From positions 1-23,623 of the IMG/VR virus record IMGVR_UViG_3300030002_000762: DNA of 23,623 nt, one strand, 5' to 3'. This DNA is from a virus. The notes under the pieces are model-generated. The model did no database searches and was not told the DNA's origin. It saw only the letters and a list, made by a program, of their open reading frames with translations. Position numbers and translations under genes: made by a program. Positions 7,790-14,629 of this stretch are shown here, piece after piece. Within the stretch, counting starts at the first letter, position 1. Each line of letters starts with the position of its first letter.

Positions 7790-7818
7790 GGGGTGGGCTT
7801 TCTTAGCCATCCCGTTCT
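7790..7818 (+). terminator. Imperfect hairpin between sheath and tube genes
   Basis: GGGGT (7790-7794) pairs with ATCCC (7809-7813), and GGCT (7796-7799) pairs with AGCC (7805-7808), leaving one bulged G; GTTCTTCC follows. It lies between two genes that are normally co-transcribed, so it is likely a leaky attenuator or mRNA stabiliser. Confidence 0.45.
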
Positions 7819-7840
7819 TCCTAACCTCAAGGAGTTTTTC

Positions 7841-8344
7841 ATGAGCCGTTCCAGTCTCTACAACGTATTGGCTTTGCCGGACGCGTTTCAAACGTGGCAG
7901 TTTGATTTGTTCTTCCCGTACATTCCCGGTTGGAGTGACAACATCCCTCTGACGTACAAGTGCCAGACGACTTCCCTACCAGGCTTCAACCTCGAGCCTG
8001 TCGAGATCGCCCTCCAAGGTGTCACGAAGAAGGAAGCGGGCCGCGCTACGTACAACCACACGTTCCCTATGACGTTCCTCGAAGTCAGTGACCAGTCGAC
8101 ACGCAGAGCCTTCCGTGCTTGGCGTGAGACCTGCCGGTCGCAGAAGAACAACACGGGTTCGGTGTCGTCAGCTTACAAGGTCAATGGTCAGATCGTCCTG
8201 TACGATAACCAGCCGACCGAAACTCACACCATGATCGTGTTCGGCATGTGGCCTGAGACTGTCGATGACCTTGGCCTCGAAGGCAATTCGTCGACGGCTG
8301 GTATGCTGTCGGTCACATGTAGCTACGACTTCACCGACGAGTAG
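7841..8344 (+). CDS. Tail tube protein, T4 gp19-like, 167 aa
   Basis: This is the subunit of the inner tail tube through which DNA passes, immediately downstream of the sheath as in most contractile-tailed phages. The motif pattern TTSLPGFNLEPVEIALQG, then AGRATYNHTFPMTFLEVSD and RRAFRAWRETC, and a final beta strand VTCSYDFTDE match the T4 gp19-like tube family. The length is typical. Start ATG 7841 is set by AAGGAG (7829-7834) 6 bases upstream. A GTG at 7793 in the same frame would add 16 residues but lies inside the preceding hairpin and lacks a ribosome site, so it was rejected. Confidence 0.92.
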   Translation: MSRSSLYNVLALPDAFQTWQFDLFFPYIPGWSDNIPLTYKCQTTSLPGFNLEPVEIALQGVTKKEAGRATYNHTFPMTFLEVSDQSTRRAFRAWRETCRSQKNNTGSVSSAYKVNGQIVLYDNQPTETHTMIVFGMWPETVDDLGLEGNSSTAGMLSVTCSYDFTDE

Positions 8345-8351
8345 TAGGTCG

Positions 8352-8717
8352 ATGAAGATCCAAGCGGCTCAACGATTACGCCTGAGAGCTAAAGCTGGAC
8401 CAGACTTGTTAGATCCGGGGTTGTATTTCTCAAGGACGCAACCCCTGATCTACAAGGGCAACGAGCATGAATCCCTAGACACCTTAGCAGCCATCTTGAC
8501 ACCTGACGGTATCTCTGCGTCGGACGTCAAGTATGGGTGGCCTCGGTATCCGATCAAGTTGGCTAACGCTGCAAGCTTCGCAGGTCTAATGGCCTTGCTG
8601 CCGAGAGTGTTCAACGAGTATCGGAATGCCAAGTACTCGAAAGAGCTTAGTCACGGTCAGGGGTATGTGTTCGCAGTCACTGGTGGCTGGCTCACCATCG
8701 CAGTTCCAACGGAATAG
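8352..8717 (+). CDS. Hypothetical protein in tail gene cluster, 121 aa
   Basis: Not recognised. ATG 8352 lies 7 bases after the tube stop, with only a weak AGG upstream, so translation is probably coupled to the tube gene. The N-terminus is basic and helical (MKIQAAQRLRLRAKAG). A mixed region follows with a helix (SFAGLMALLPRVFNEYRNAK), and the end is hydrophobic and beta-like (GYVFAVTGGWLTIAVPTE). In contractile-tailed phages this slot often holds a tail-assembly chaperone or a baseplate/tape-measure partner. No motif confirms that here. Confidence 0.7.
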   Translation: MKIQAAQRLRLRAKAGPDLLDPGLYFSRTQPLIYKGNEHESLDTLAAILTPDGISASDVKYGWPRYPIKLANAASFAGLMALLPRVFNEYRNAKYSKELSHGQGYVFAVTGGWLTIAVPTE

Positions 8718-8741
8718 TATCATCACCGAAAAGGTAACTCC

Positions 8742-8882
8742 ATGAACGCAACACTTATTTTGCTGATCATCTCAGCCATCTGCTTCTTTCTTGCCGCCGT
8801 TCCGATCCCGTGGGGTACGCACGTGCAGCTTGGATGGCTCGGCATGTTCTTCTGGATCCTTACGTACATCATCGGTAAGTAA
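8742..8882 (+). CDS. Small membrane protein with two transmembrane segments, 46 aa
   Basis: A short gene with ATG 8742, preceded by AAAAGGTAA with good spacing, and ending in TAA at 8880-8882. It encodes a strongly hydrophobic segment from residue 4 to about 21 (TLILLIISAICFFLAAV). A PIPWGTHVQ turn follows, then a second hydrophobic segment (GWLGMFFWILTYII) and a terminal GK. The size and topology fit a small phage inner-membrane protein, such as a pinholin, antiholin or superinfection-exclusion peptide. No lysozyme lies nearby, so a lysis role is not supported by context. It is unusual to find it among tail genes. Confidence 0.65.
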   Translation: MNATLILLIISAICFFLAAVPIPWGTHVQLGWLGMFFWILTYIIGK

Positions 8883-8891
8883 CACTTTTCC

Positions 8892-8911
8892 GGCACTCAC
8901 TAAGTGAGGCC
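8892..8911 (+). promoter_or_regulatory. Inverted repeat between small membrane gene and next gene
   Basis: GGC-A-CTCA (8892-8899) pairs with TGAGGCC (8905-8911), with one bulged A and a CTAAG loop. No T tract follows, so it could be an attenuator hairpin. The core CTCACT-A-AGTGAG (8896-8908) is also a near-perfect palindrome and could instead be a protein-binding site. Function is unknown. Confidence 0.35.
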
Positions 8912-8957
8912 TTAAACACCCATCACACCTTAGAGTGTCGCAATATGGAGATTCAAA

Positions 8958-9710
8958 ATGTTCAAGATGAACGCGTCAACTGTAGCAGTCACCGATTACA
9001 AGATCCTCAATGATGTTCTGGCGAAAGTGATCCTGTCTTTCACCGGCAAGCAAGATGCGCACAGCATTCGTGCTGCTATCGCTCAGAAGTTCGATGGCCT
9101 GGCCGCAGTAGTGGAACATAGTTTCAAGATCGTCAAGCCCGGTGTTGCTGTCGGCTTCCTTCGTGCTAACGTGGAAGTCCGTTCCGTTGAGCCCGCAGAA
9201 CTTGCCGCCTCGTATCGCATCATGAGCTCGAACATCGTCATGAGCAACGAGGACCGCAGCCTGTGGTCGATGCAGGATGGCAAGGCCGGCAAGTTCCTTA
9301 CTCGCCAGCAACAGGAAGATCTGTCCGCTCTAGTTGAAGCTGGTGTTCACCGCACCCCCGGCATTCCAGGCCTGCGTCACTTGACGATGGCCCGCGCTGC
9401 CAAGTCTGAACTCGTTGCCTACGTAAATAGCGAAGGTGACATGGACTACGGCTTCGCAGTTGCCAACGTCGGCACCGACAAGGTTCGCCTGCTCTCCTAC
9501 AGCGCGAGGGTTGCCCGTACCATTGACTACGACTCAGTCGTATCGATCGTCCCGGTTCAGGTTGATGCTGAGCTCAAGTCCAAGCTGTCGGCGGCATTGA
9601 CTCCGAAAGAGAAGAGCGATGCCAATGCGTACTGGACCAAGCTGTACAGTTTCGCGCCTGACTACATGCGTGAAGTGATCCGTCAGGTCAACGAAGACAC
9701 CACGGCGTAA
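8958..9710 (+). CDS. Hypothetical protein, 250 aa, last gene of the tail operon
   Basis: Not recognised. ATG 8958 follows GGAG with a 7-base spacer. The protein mixes alpha and beta, with an N-terminal helix-strand region (ILNDVLAKVILSFTG), a central HSFKIVKPGVAVGFLRANVE stretch, and a later beta region (DYGFAVANVGTDKVRLLSYS). The C-terminal end is helical (AYWTKLYSFAPDYMREVIRQ). There is no signal peptide, membrane segment or catalytic motif. The gene ends 21 bases before a strong terminator, so it closes the head-tail operon. A virion structural protein is the most likely class by position. Confidence 0.7.
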   Translation: MFKMNASTVAVTDYKILNDVLAKVILSFTGKQDAHSIRAAIAQKFDGLAAVVEHSFKIVKPGVAVGFLRANVEVRSVEPAELAASYRIMSSNIVMSNEDRSLWSMQDGKAGKFLTRQQQEDLSALVEAGVHRTPGIPGLRHLTMARAAKSELVAYVNSEGDMDYGFAVANVGTDKVRLLSYSARVARTIDYDSVVSIVPVQVDAELKSKLSAALTPKEKSDANAYWTKLYSFAPDYMREVIRQVNEDTTA

Positions 9711-9730
9711 GTTGCAGCTTTTGCAAATGT

Positions 9731-9769
9731 AAGGGGTTAGTACTTGATTACTAAGTACTAACCCCTTTT
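9731..9769 (+). terminator. Strong Rho-independent terminator
   Basis: A perfect 15-bp stem, AAGGGGTTAGTACTT (9731-9745) with AAGTACTAACCCCTT (9753-9767), has a 7-base loop and is followed by TT, CG and TTTG. It marks the end of the head/tail transcription unit before the fibre region. Confidence 0.9.
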
Positions 9770-9783
9770 CGTTTGTGGTGTAC

Positions 9784-9793
9784 CAATTTTATC
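9784..9793 (+). promoter_or_regulatory. Candidate phage promoter element CAATTTTATC
   Basis: This is the second exact copy of the 10-mer found at 1044-1053. It lies 15 bases after the strong terminator and 46 bases before the fibre start, where a new transcription start is expected. No good sigma-70 hexamer pair was seen. The ribosome site AAGAGGAAC precedes the ATG at 9840. Confidence 0.2.
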
Positions 9794-9839
9794 CATGTAG
9801 GTTTTCAGTTTTCTTGATCCGCTTAAAAGAGGAACTTCA

Positions 9840-11567
9840 ATGAGCAAGAGCATTCGGGTATCATCAGACGTTGAACTTCGTGGCTCCCTGCGTTTTGGTG
9901 TCAACGCTACAGGGTTTCCTGCCGACGCAGATCTTGGCACGCAGTGGTTCAAAGATGGGGTGATGTACGCATTGCAGCTGATCGGCGGCATTCGTACTTG
10001 GTATCCATTCACCAGTCCAACTGTGTCCTATGTGCATACACAAGGTCTTCCTTCTTTGGAATGGACCGTGCAGCACAACTTGGGCGTCGCCAACACCTGG
10101 TTCCAAGTACAAGACGCTGCTGGTCATCCCCTGTATTGCCAACGCACGCCCATCGATGGCAATTCGTTCAAGTTGGAATTCACCGACTTGGCAGATGGCA
10201 CATGCGTCGTAATCGCTCCTGATTCGATTAGCGTCCCTGAGATTCAGGCTTCGCTGATTTCAGCAACGACGATGAACATCGCAGGTGGTAAAGTAGTGTT
10301 GGGTTCGGACGGTGGTCACATCGACGGCTCCCCGATCCTTACTGCTGCTACTGCTCCTGGCGGCGGCTATGTCCTGCCAGTTTCCACGCAGACGATTCTT
10401 GGTGGTGTGAAGCAAGGTGCAAACATCACTATCGGCGCAGACGGCACGATCAGTGCTCAGGCATCTTCGAACTACGAACTTCCAGTTGCCACAGCTGGAA
10501 TCTTGGGTGGCGTGAAACAAGGCACCAACGTTACGATTGCGTTGGACGGCACGTTGAGTGCTACTGTACCTAGCTTGACCTCTGAGCTGACGAATGATTC
10601 GACGTTCGTTACCGCAGTGCAGATGAACACAGCCATCACTAACCTGATCGACATGGCTCCCGAAGACTTGAATACCATCGGTGAGCTGGCCAAGCAGTTG
10701 AAAGCCGACGAGACAGGCACCGCAGCAATCCTCACCGAGCTTGGCACTAAGGCCACTACGACCTACGTGAATCAGCAGTTGGATCTTAAGACTACGGATT
10801 CAACGTTGGCACCTGTTGCCAAGAGCGGCAGTTATGCCGACCTCACGGGCAAGCCTGCGATTCCTGTAATCCCAACTCTGGTGTCTGCTTTCACCAATGA
10901 CGCAGGGTATCAAAAGGCTTCCGACGTAGCGTCAGCGATTTCTGGTAAAGCTAACACCTCCAGCCTGGCTACGGTTGCTACTTCTGGCAGTTACACCGAC
11001 TTGGCGAACAAGCCTGCGATTCCTGCAGCGTACGCATTGCCTGCTGCTTCTGCAACAGTCCTCGGTGGCGTTAAGCAAGGTACCGGTATTGCTATTGCAG
11101 CAGATGGCACGATCAGTGCAGCAGGTGGCGGTGGTGGGTCCGTAGTCAATGACGTAACGACAAACGCCTTGAACTACCCAGTGTTTGCAGATGCGATCTC
11201 GGGAACGATGAACGCCCATGTTGCTAATACCAAGTTGACGTTCAATCCTTCGACGGGTGACTTCTTCGCAACGAACGTGGTGACCAGTTCTGATGAACGC
11301 CTGAAGACGGGCGTCAAGCCTATCAAGAACGGGTTGGCTTTGGTGAATGCCATTGAGGGTGTAAGCTTCACTATGATCGATGGCGGTCAGAAGTCCTTCG
11401 GTGTCATCGCCCAGCAAATCGAGAAGATTTTGCCTGAGCTCGTGCGTACCCGCGCAGATGACGGGATGAAGAGCGTGGTCTATGATGCAATTATCGGCAT
11501 CCTTTTGTCGGCCGTCAAAGAGCTCGATGCCAAGGTCGAGAGTCTTCAAGTCAAAGTGGGAGCCTAA
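9840..11567 (+). CDS. Tail fibre with C-terminal S74 intramolecular chaperone, 575 aa
   Basis: The N-terminal domain (about 1-140) contains TQWFKDGVMYALQLIGGIRT and LPSLEWTVQHNLG, probably for virion attachment. The shaft has three fibre repeats built on LGGVKQG..I..DGT(I/L)SA starting near residues 186, 221 and 407, and two copies of SGSY(A/T)DL..KPAIP, typical of trimeric tail fibres. The C-terminal about 92 residues are a Peptidase_S74 chaperone: S484 and K489 in SSDERLK have the Ser-x4-Lys spacing of the known catalytic dyad. GVIAQQIEKILPELV and a final coiled coil (SAVKELDAKVESLQVKV) follow. In this family the chaperone folds the trimer and then cuts itself off, here expected just before S484. 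The fibre heads the host-recognition gene block. Confidence 0.9.
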   Translation: MSKSIRVSSDVELRGSLRFGVNATGFPADADLGTQWFKDGVMYALQLIGGIRTWYPFTSPTVSYVHTQGLPSLEWTVQHNLGVANTWFQVQDAAGHPLYCQRTPIDGNSFKLEFTDLADGTCVVIAPDSISVPEIQASLISATTMNIAGGKVVLGSDGGHIDGSPILTAATAPGGGYVLPVSTQTILGGVKQGANITIGADGTISAQASSNYELPVATAGILGGVKQGTNVTIALDGTLSATVPSLTSELTNDSTFVTAVQMNTAITNLIDMAPEDLNTIGELAKQLKADETGTAAILTELGTKATTTYVNQQLDLKTTDSTLAPVAKSGSYADLTGKPAIPVIPTLVSAFTNDAGYQKASDVASAISGKANTSSLATVATSGSYTDLANKPAIPAAYALPAASATVLGGVKQGTGIAIAADGTISAAGGGGGSVVNDVTTNALNYPVFADAISGTMNAHVANTKLTFNPSTGDFFATNVVTSSDERLKTGVKPIKNGLALVNAIEGVSFTMIDGGQKSFGVIAQQIEKILPELVRTRADDGMKSVVYDAIIGILLSAVKELDAKVESLQVKVGA

Positions 11568-11569
11568 GC

Positions 11570-12724
11570 ATGGCGTTCAATACTCAGGGGGATGGTGACC
11601 CCCTGAATGTTTATGTCACCGACCAGTGGATCATAGACCAATTTGTTGGCAGTAAGTTGTGGGCTTGGGGACATAACACCTATGGCACTCTTGGGGATAG
11701 CACAGCCGTTAATAAGAGCTCTCCCGTTCAAACTGTTGCTAGTGGGCAGAATTGGAAACAATTAGCCTGCGGTTATGGCTTCATTGCTGCTGTTAAGACT
11801 GATGGATCTCTATGGTTGTGGGGTTACAACAGCGTTGGTCAGCTCGGAGATAACTCCACAGTCACCAAGAGCTCACCAGTGCAAACAGTAGCAGGTGGAA
11901 CTAACTGGGCTTCAGTTGCCGGTAATATGTACCACACGGCTGCCATCAAGAACGATGGCTCTTTGTGGCTATGGGGACAGAACTCGGTGGGTCTTCTTGG
12001 TGATGGGACTACAGTCAATAAGAGCTCTCCCGTTCAAACTGTTGCTAGTGGGCAGAATTGGGCATCAGTTTCCTGTGGTGGCAATAACACTGCGGCCATT
12101 AAGACTGATGGCTCTCTGTGGATTTGGGGGCATAACGCCTACGGAACTTTAGGTGATAACACCGTAGGCCACAAGAGCTCTCCAGTGCAAACAGTAGCAG
12201 GTGGAAATAATTGGAAGACCGTAGCCTGTGGATACGTGCATACTGCCGCCATAAAGAATGATGGATCTCTATGGTTGTGGGGAAATAATAGATTCGGTCA
12301 GTTGGGAGACGGTACCATCTCCCATAAGAGCTCTCCAGTGCAAACCGTCTGCCAAGGAAACAACTGGAAATCCGTGGCGTGTGGTTATGCTCATACGGCA
12401 GCCATCAAGGACGATGGTTCCTTGTGGGTTTGTGGTTACAACAAACAGGGACAGTTGGGCGACGGCACTGTAGTATATAAGAGCTCACCAGTTCAAACTA
12501 TTGCTGGTGGGAACAACTGGAAATCAGTAGCATGTGGTAGTCTCTATACTGCTGCTATCAAGACTGATAGTTCCTTGTGGTTGTGGGGTAGAGATACTCC
12601 GTATGGCATGCTGGGTGATAACACTTCAGTTAACAAAAGCTCTCCAGTGCAAACCATCTGCCAAGGAAACAACTGGAAGTCCGTTGCTTGTGGTTATTTT
12701 CATACTGCCGCTCTTACCTTCTAG
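11570..12724 (+). CDS. RCC1-repeat seven-bladed beta-propeller protein 1, 384 aa
   Basis: Probable virion-exposed host-recognition protein. Residues 1-about 24 are a short N-terminal segment (GDGDPLNVYVTDQW). The rest is seven RCC1-like repeats of about 50 residues, each with a (S/K)LWxWGxN core, a GQLGD-like turn, a KSSPVQTV strand, and a WKSVACGY..HTAAIK strand. Seven LWxWG cores are countable, enough to close one propeller. Blade 6 has Cys in place of the second Trp (LWVCGYN). The ATG has GGGAG 8 bases upstream and starts 2 bases after the fibre stop. RCC1 propellers usually bind protein or nucleic-acid partners. Use as a phage adhesin is inferred from its place after the fibre. Confidence 0.88.
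   Translation: MAFNTQGDGDPLNVYVTDQWIIDQFVGSKLWAWGHNTYGTLGDSTAVNKSSPVQTVASGQNWKQLACGYGFIAAVKTDGSLWLWGYNSVGQLGDNSTVTKSSPVQTVAGGTNWASVAGNMYHTAAIKNDGSLWLWGQNSVGLLGDGTTVNKSSPVQTVASGQNWASVSCGGNNTAAIKTDGSLWIWGHNAYGTLGDNTVGHKSSPVQTVAGGNNWKTVACGYVHTAAIKNDGSLWLWGNNRFGQLGDGTISHKSSPVQTVCQGNNWKSVACGYAHTAAIKDDGSLWVCGYNKQGQLGDGTVVYKSSPVQTIAGGNNWKSVACGSLYTAAIKTDSSLWLWGRDTPYGMLGDNTSVNKSSPVQTICQGNNWKSVACGYFHTAALTF
11711..12061 (+). repeat. 45-bp exact duplication within RCC1 gene 1
   Basis: Positions 11711-11755 and 12017-12061 are identical over 45 bases and flanked by mismatches. They encode the NKSSPVQTVASGQNW segment of two blades. The use of CTCCCG for Ser-Pro and of ASGQ instead of the usual AGGN/T is shared only by these two copies, which points to recent blade copying. 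Confidence 0.85.
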
Positions 12725-12734
12725 GAAATTCTAA

Positions 12735-13883
12735 ATGTTCAATACTCTTGGGGACGGTGATCCCCTTAGTGTGTATGTCACCGACCAGTGGGTCGTAGAC
12801 CAGTTCCTAGGAACCAAGCTATGGACTTGGGGTCGAAATAGTTACGGTCACCTTGGTGATGGGACTACAGTCAATAAGAGTTCTCCAGTTCAAACCGTAG
12901 CTGGGGGTACAAACTGGAAACAAGTAGCCTGTGGCACTAACTTCACTGCCGCTGTTAAGAATGATGGCTCCTTGTGGTTTTGTGGCTACAACTGGTTCGG
13001 CCAACTTGGAGATAACACTAGAACGCACAAGAGCTCACCAGTACAAACTATAGCTGGTGGGAACAACTGGAAGTCAGTAGCATGTGGTTATGCACATAAC
13101 GCGACCCTAAAGACTGATGGATCTTTGTGGGTGTGGGGATTAAACACTAAAGGTCAGCTCGGAGATAATTCCACAGTCCATAAAAGCTCACCAGTTCAAA
13201 CCATTGCTGGTGGCACCAATTGGGCTCAGGTAGCATGTGGTTATGACCACACTGCAGCTATCAAGAACGACGGATCTTTGTGGCTTTGTGGATACAACAG
13301 GCAGGGGCAGCTCGGTGACAATACTAGAGTAGACAAATCATCTCCAATTCAAACGGTTGCCGGTGGCAATAATTGGGCTCAAGTAGCGTGTGGTAATTGG
13401 TTTACAGCGGCCATCAAGACTGATGGTACTCTTTGGACTTGGGGCTATAATGCCAGTGGTCAGCTTGGAGATGGTACTGTAGTAGCAAAGAGCTCTCCAA
13501 TCCAGACGGTAGCTGGTGGAAACAACTGGAAGTCAGTAGCATGTGGCACCTATAGTACTGCTGCCATCAAGAACGATGGAACGTTATGGCTTTGGGGCTG
13601 CAACCCCTACGGACAGCTTGGAGATAACACTGTAGTCTATAAGAGTTCTCCAATTCAAACGGTAGCAGGTGGCACCAATTGGAGGTCAGTAGCAAGTGGC
13701 ATAAATCACACTGCAGCTGTGAAGATTGATGGAACCCTATGGATTTGGGGTCTGGATAATTACGGCCAACTCGGAGATGGTACTGTAGTAGCAAAGAGCT
13801 CTCCAATTCAAACGGTAGCTGGTGGCACCAATTGGAAATCGGTAGCGGCTGGTTTTTATCATACTGCCGCTTTAACACTTTAA
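12735..13883 (+). CDS. RCC1-repeat seven-bladed beta-propeller protein 2, 382 aa
   Basis: Tandem paralogue of the preceding gene. The first 28 residues align almost throughout with those of protein 1 (GDGDPLSVYVTDQWVVDQF), so the two arose by duplication of a whole gene. Seven LWxWG-type cores are countable (KLWTWG, SLWFCG, SLWVWG, SLWLCG, TLWTWG, TLWLWG, TLWIWG); two have Cys for Trp. The later blades share a KSSPIQTVAGG variant with AATT or AATC, marking local copying. The start follows AGGAA and lies 10 bases after the previous stop. Role as for protein 1: a probable tail-tip or capsid-surface binding protein. Base composition looks more A+T-rich by eye than the structural genes upstream. 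Confidence 0.88.
   Translation: MFNTLGDGDPLSVYVTDQWVVDQFLGTKLWTWGRNSYGHLGDGTTVNKSSPVQTVAGGTNWKQVACGTNFTAAVKNDGSLWFCGYNWFGQLGDNTRTHKSSPVQTIAGGNNWKSVACGYAHNATLKTDGSLWVWGLNTKGQLGDNSTVHKSSPVQTIAGGTNWAQVACGYDHTAAIKNDGSLWLCGYNRQGQLGDNTRVDKSSPIQTVAGGNNWAQVACGNWFTAAIKTDGTLWTWGYNASGQLGDGTVVAKSSPIQTVAGGNNWKSVACGTYSTAAIKNDGTLWLWGCNPYGQLGDNTVVYKSSPIQTVAGGTNWRSVASGINHTAAVKIDGTLWIWGLDNYGQLGDGTVVAKSSPIQTVAGGTNWKSVAAGFYHTAALTL
13314..13376 (+). repeat. 63-bp block shared between RCC1 genes 2 and 3 (copy A)
   Basis: Matches 15113-15175 at 62 of 63 bases, including the unusual AAATCATCT coding of Lys-Ser-Ser where most blades use AAGAGCTCT. The shared synonymous choice argues for recent exchange between the two genes rather than protein-level constraint. 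Confidence 0.85.
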
Positions 13884-13905
13884 TCAACCAAAGGAGTAAC
13901 AACTC

Positions 13906-14556
13906 ATGAACTTCGCATTCGTAGGTGGCACCTCGGTTCACTGGAGTCCTGTAGCTTGGACGAAACGCAAATTTGAAAACTACTTGAAAGAGGAATTCGG
14001 CATCGAGGCTGAACTGCCTGAGACTACTGAGGTCGCCGTGCATGTGACGGACACGATCCACATCCTTCCGATCACGGACGTTGCGACGCCAGCTTTCAAC
14101 GCGAAGATCGAACGCTTGGCCGGCCCATTCTACAATTTCCGTGCTGAAGACTGCGACATGTACTACACCGTCGAAGACATGCCTATTGATGCAGTTCGCA
14201 ACATGCTCATTGCTTTAACGGCTGATGAACGGTACAAGAAGGAAGTGTCTGGTACGTCGGTTGTTATCAATGGCGTTACCATTCCTATCACTACGGCACG
14301 CGGTGCTCGTGATATTTTCGGTCAAGGGTTGTTGCTTGGCAGTGATGGTGCCGCTTGGAAATTCGACGGCGACCTGTGGGTTACGTTGAGCAACGCCGAC
14401 CTGAAGACGATCGTGCAGGCTATCATGGCAAAGGTTCAGGAATCTTTCGACTGGGAAAAAGCGAAGAAGGCAGAGCTCGATGCCTGCGTTACTTTGGCCG
14501 ACCTGGATAAGGTTGAAATCGTTACGCCCCAAGCTGCGCCGGCGGTATCTGTCTGA
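13906..14556 (+). CDS. DUF4376-containing tail-fibre-assembly-like protein, 216 aa
   Basis: The C-terminal half (about residues 107-205) fits DUF4376, a domain common in proteins encoded next to phage tail fibres. It shows SGTSVVINGVTIPITTARGA, then LLLGSDGAAWKFDGDLWVTL, a helix NADLKTIVQAIMAKVQESFD and the end TLADLDKVEI. The N-terminal half (1-about 100) is an alpha/beta region I do not recognise. Proteins of this layout are usually thought to act as fibre assembly chaperones or small virion parts; the exact job is unproven. AAGGAGT lies 9 bases before the ATG. It sits between RCC1 genes 2 and 3, so it may help fold or attach the propeller proteins. Confidence 0.75.
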   Translation: MNFAFVGGTSVHWSPVAWTKRKFENYLKEEFGIEAELPETTEVAVHVTDTIHILPITDVATPAFNAKIERLAGPFYNFRAEDCDMYYTVEDMPIDAVRNMLIALTADERYKKEVSGTSVVINGVTIPITTARGARDIFGQGLLLGSDGAAWKFDGDLWVTLSNADLKTIVQAIMAKVQESFDWEKAKKAELDACVTLADLDKVEIVTPQAAPAVSV

Positions 14557-14572
14557 TAAAAGGACTAGAATG

Positions 14573-14604
14573 GTTGGTGCTTTATTGAAAGGTACCAACT
14601 CTTT
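14573..14604 (+). terminator. Weak hairpin before RCC1 gene 3
   Basis: GTTGGT (14573-14578) pairs with ACCAAC (14594-14599) across a 15-base loop, followed by TCTTTCT. A six-base stem with a large loop is at most a leaky terminator. Confidence 0.35.
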
Positions 14605-14629
14605 CTACTTTAATTGCTAAGGAAGTATG

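Noticed and set aside
7793-7840. GTG extension of the tail tube by 16 residues
   Set aside because: The GTG is inside a hairpin and lacks a ribosome site; AAGGAG is placed for ATG 7841, and the tube family starts there.
6755-7891. A 378-codon minus-strand open frame opposite the sheath
   Set aside because: The sheath on the plus strand is clearly recognised; the antisense frame shows no family features and runs across the sheath-tube spacer.
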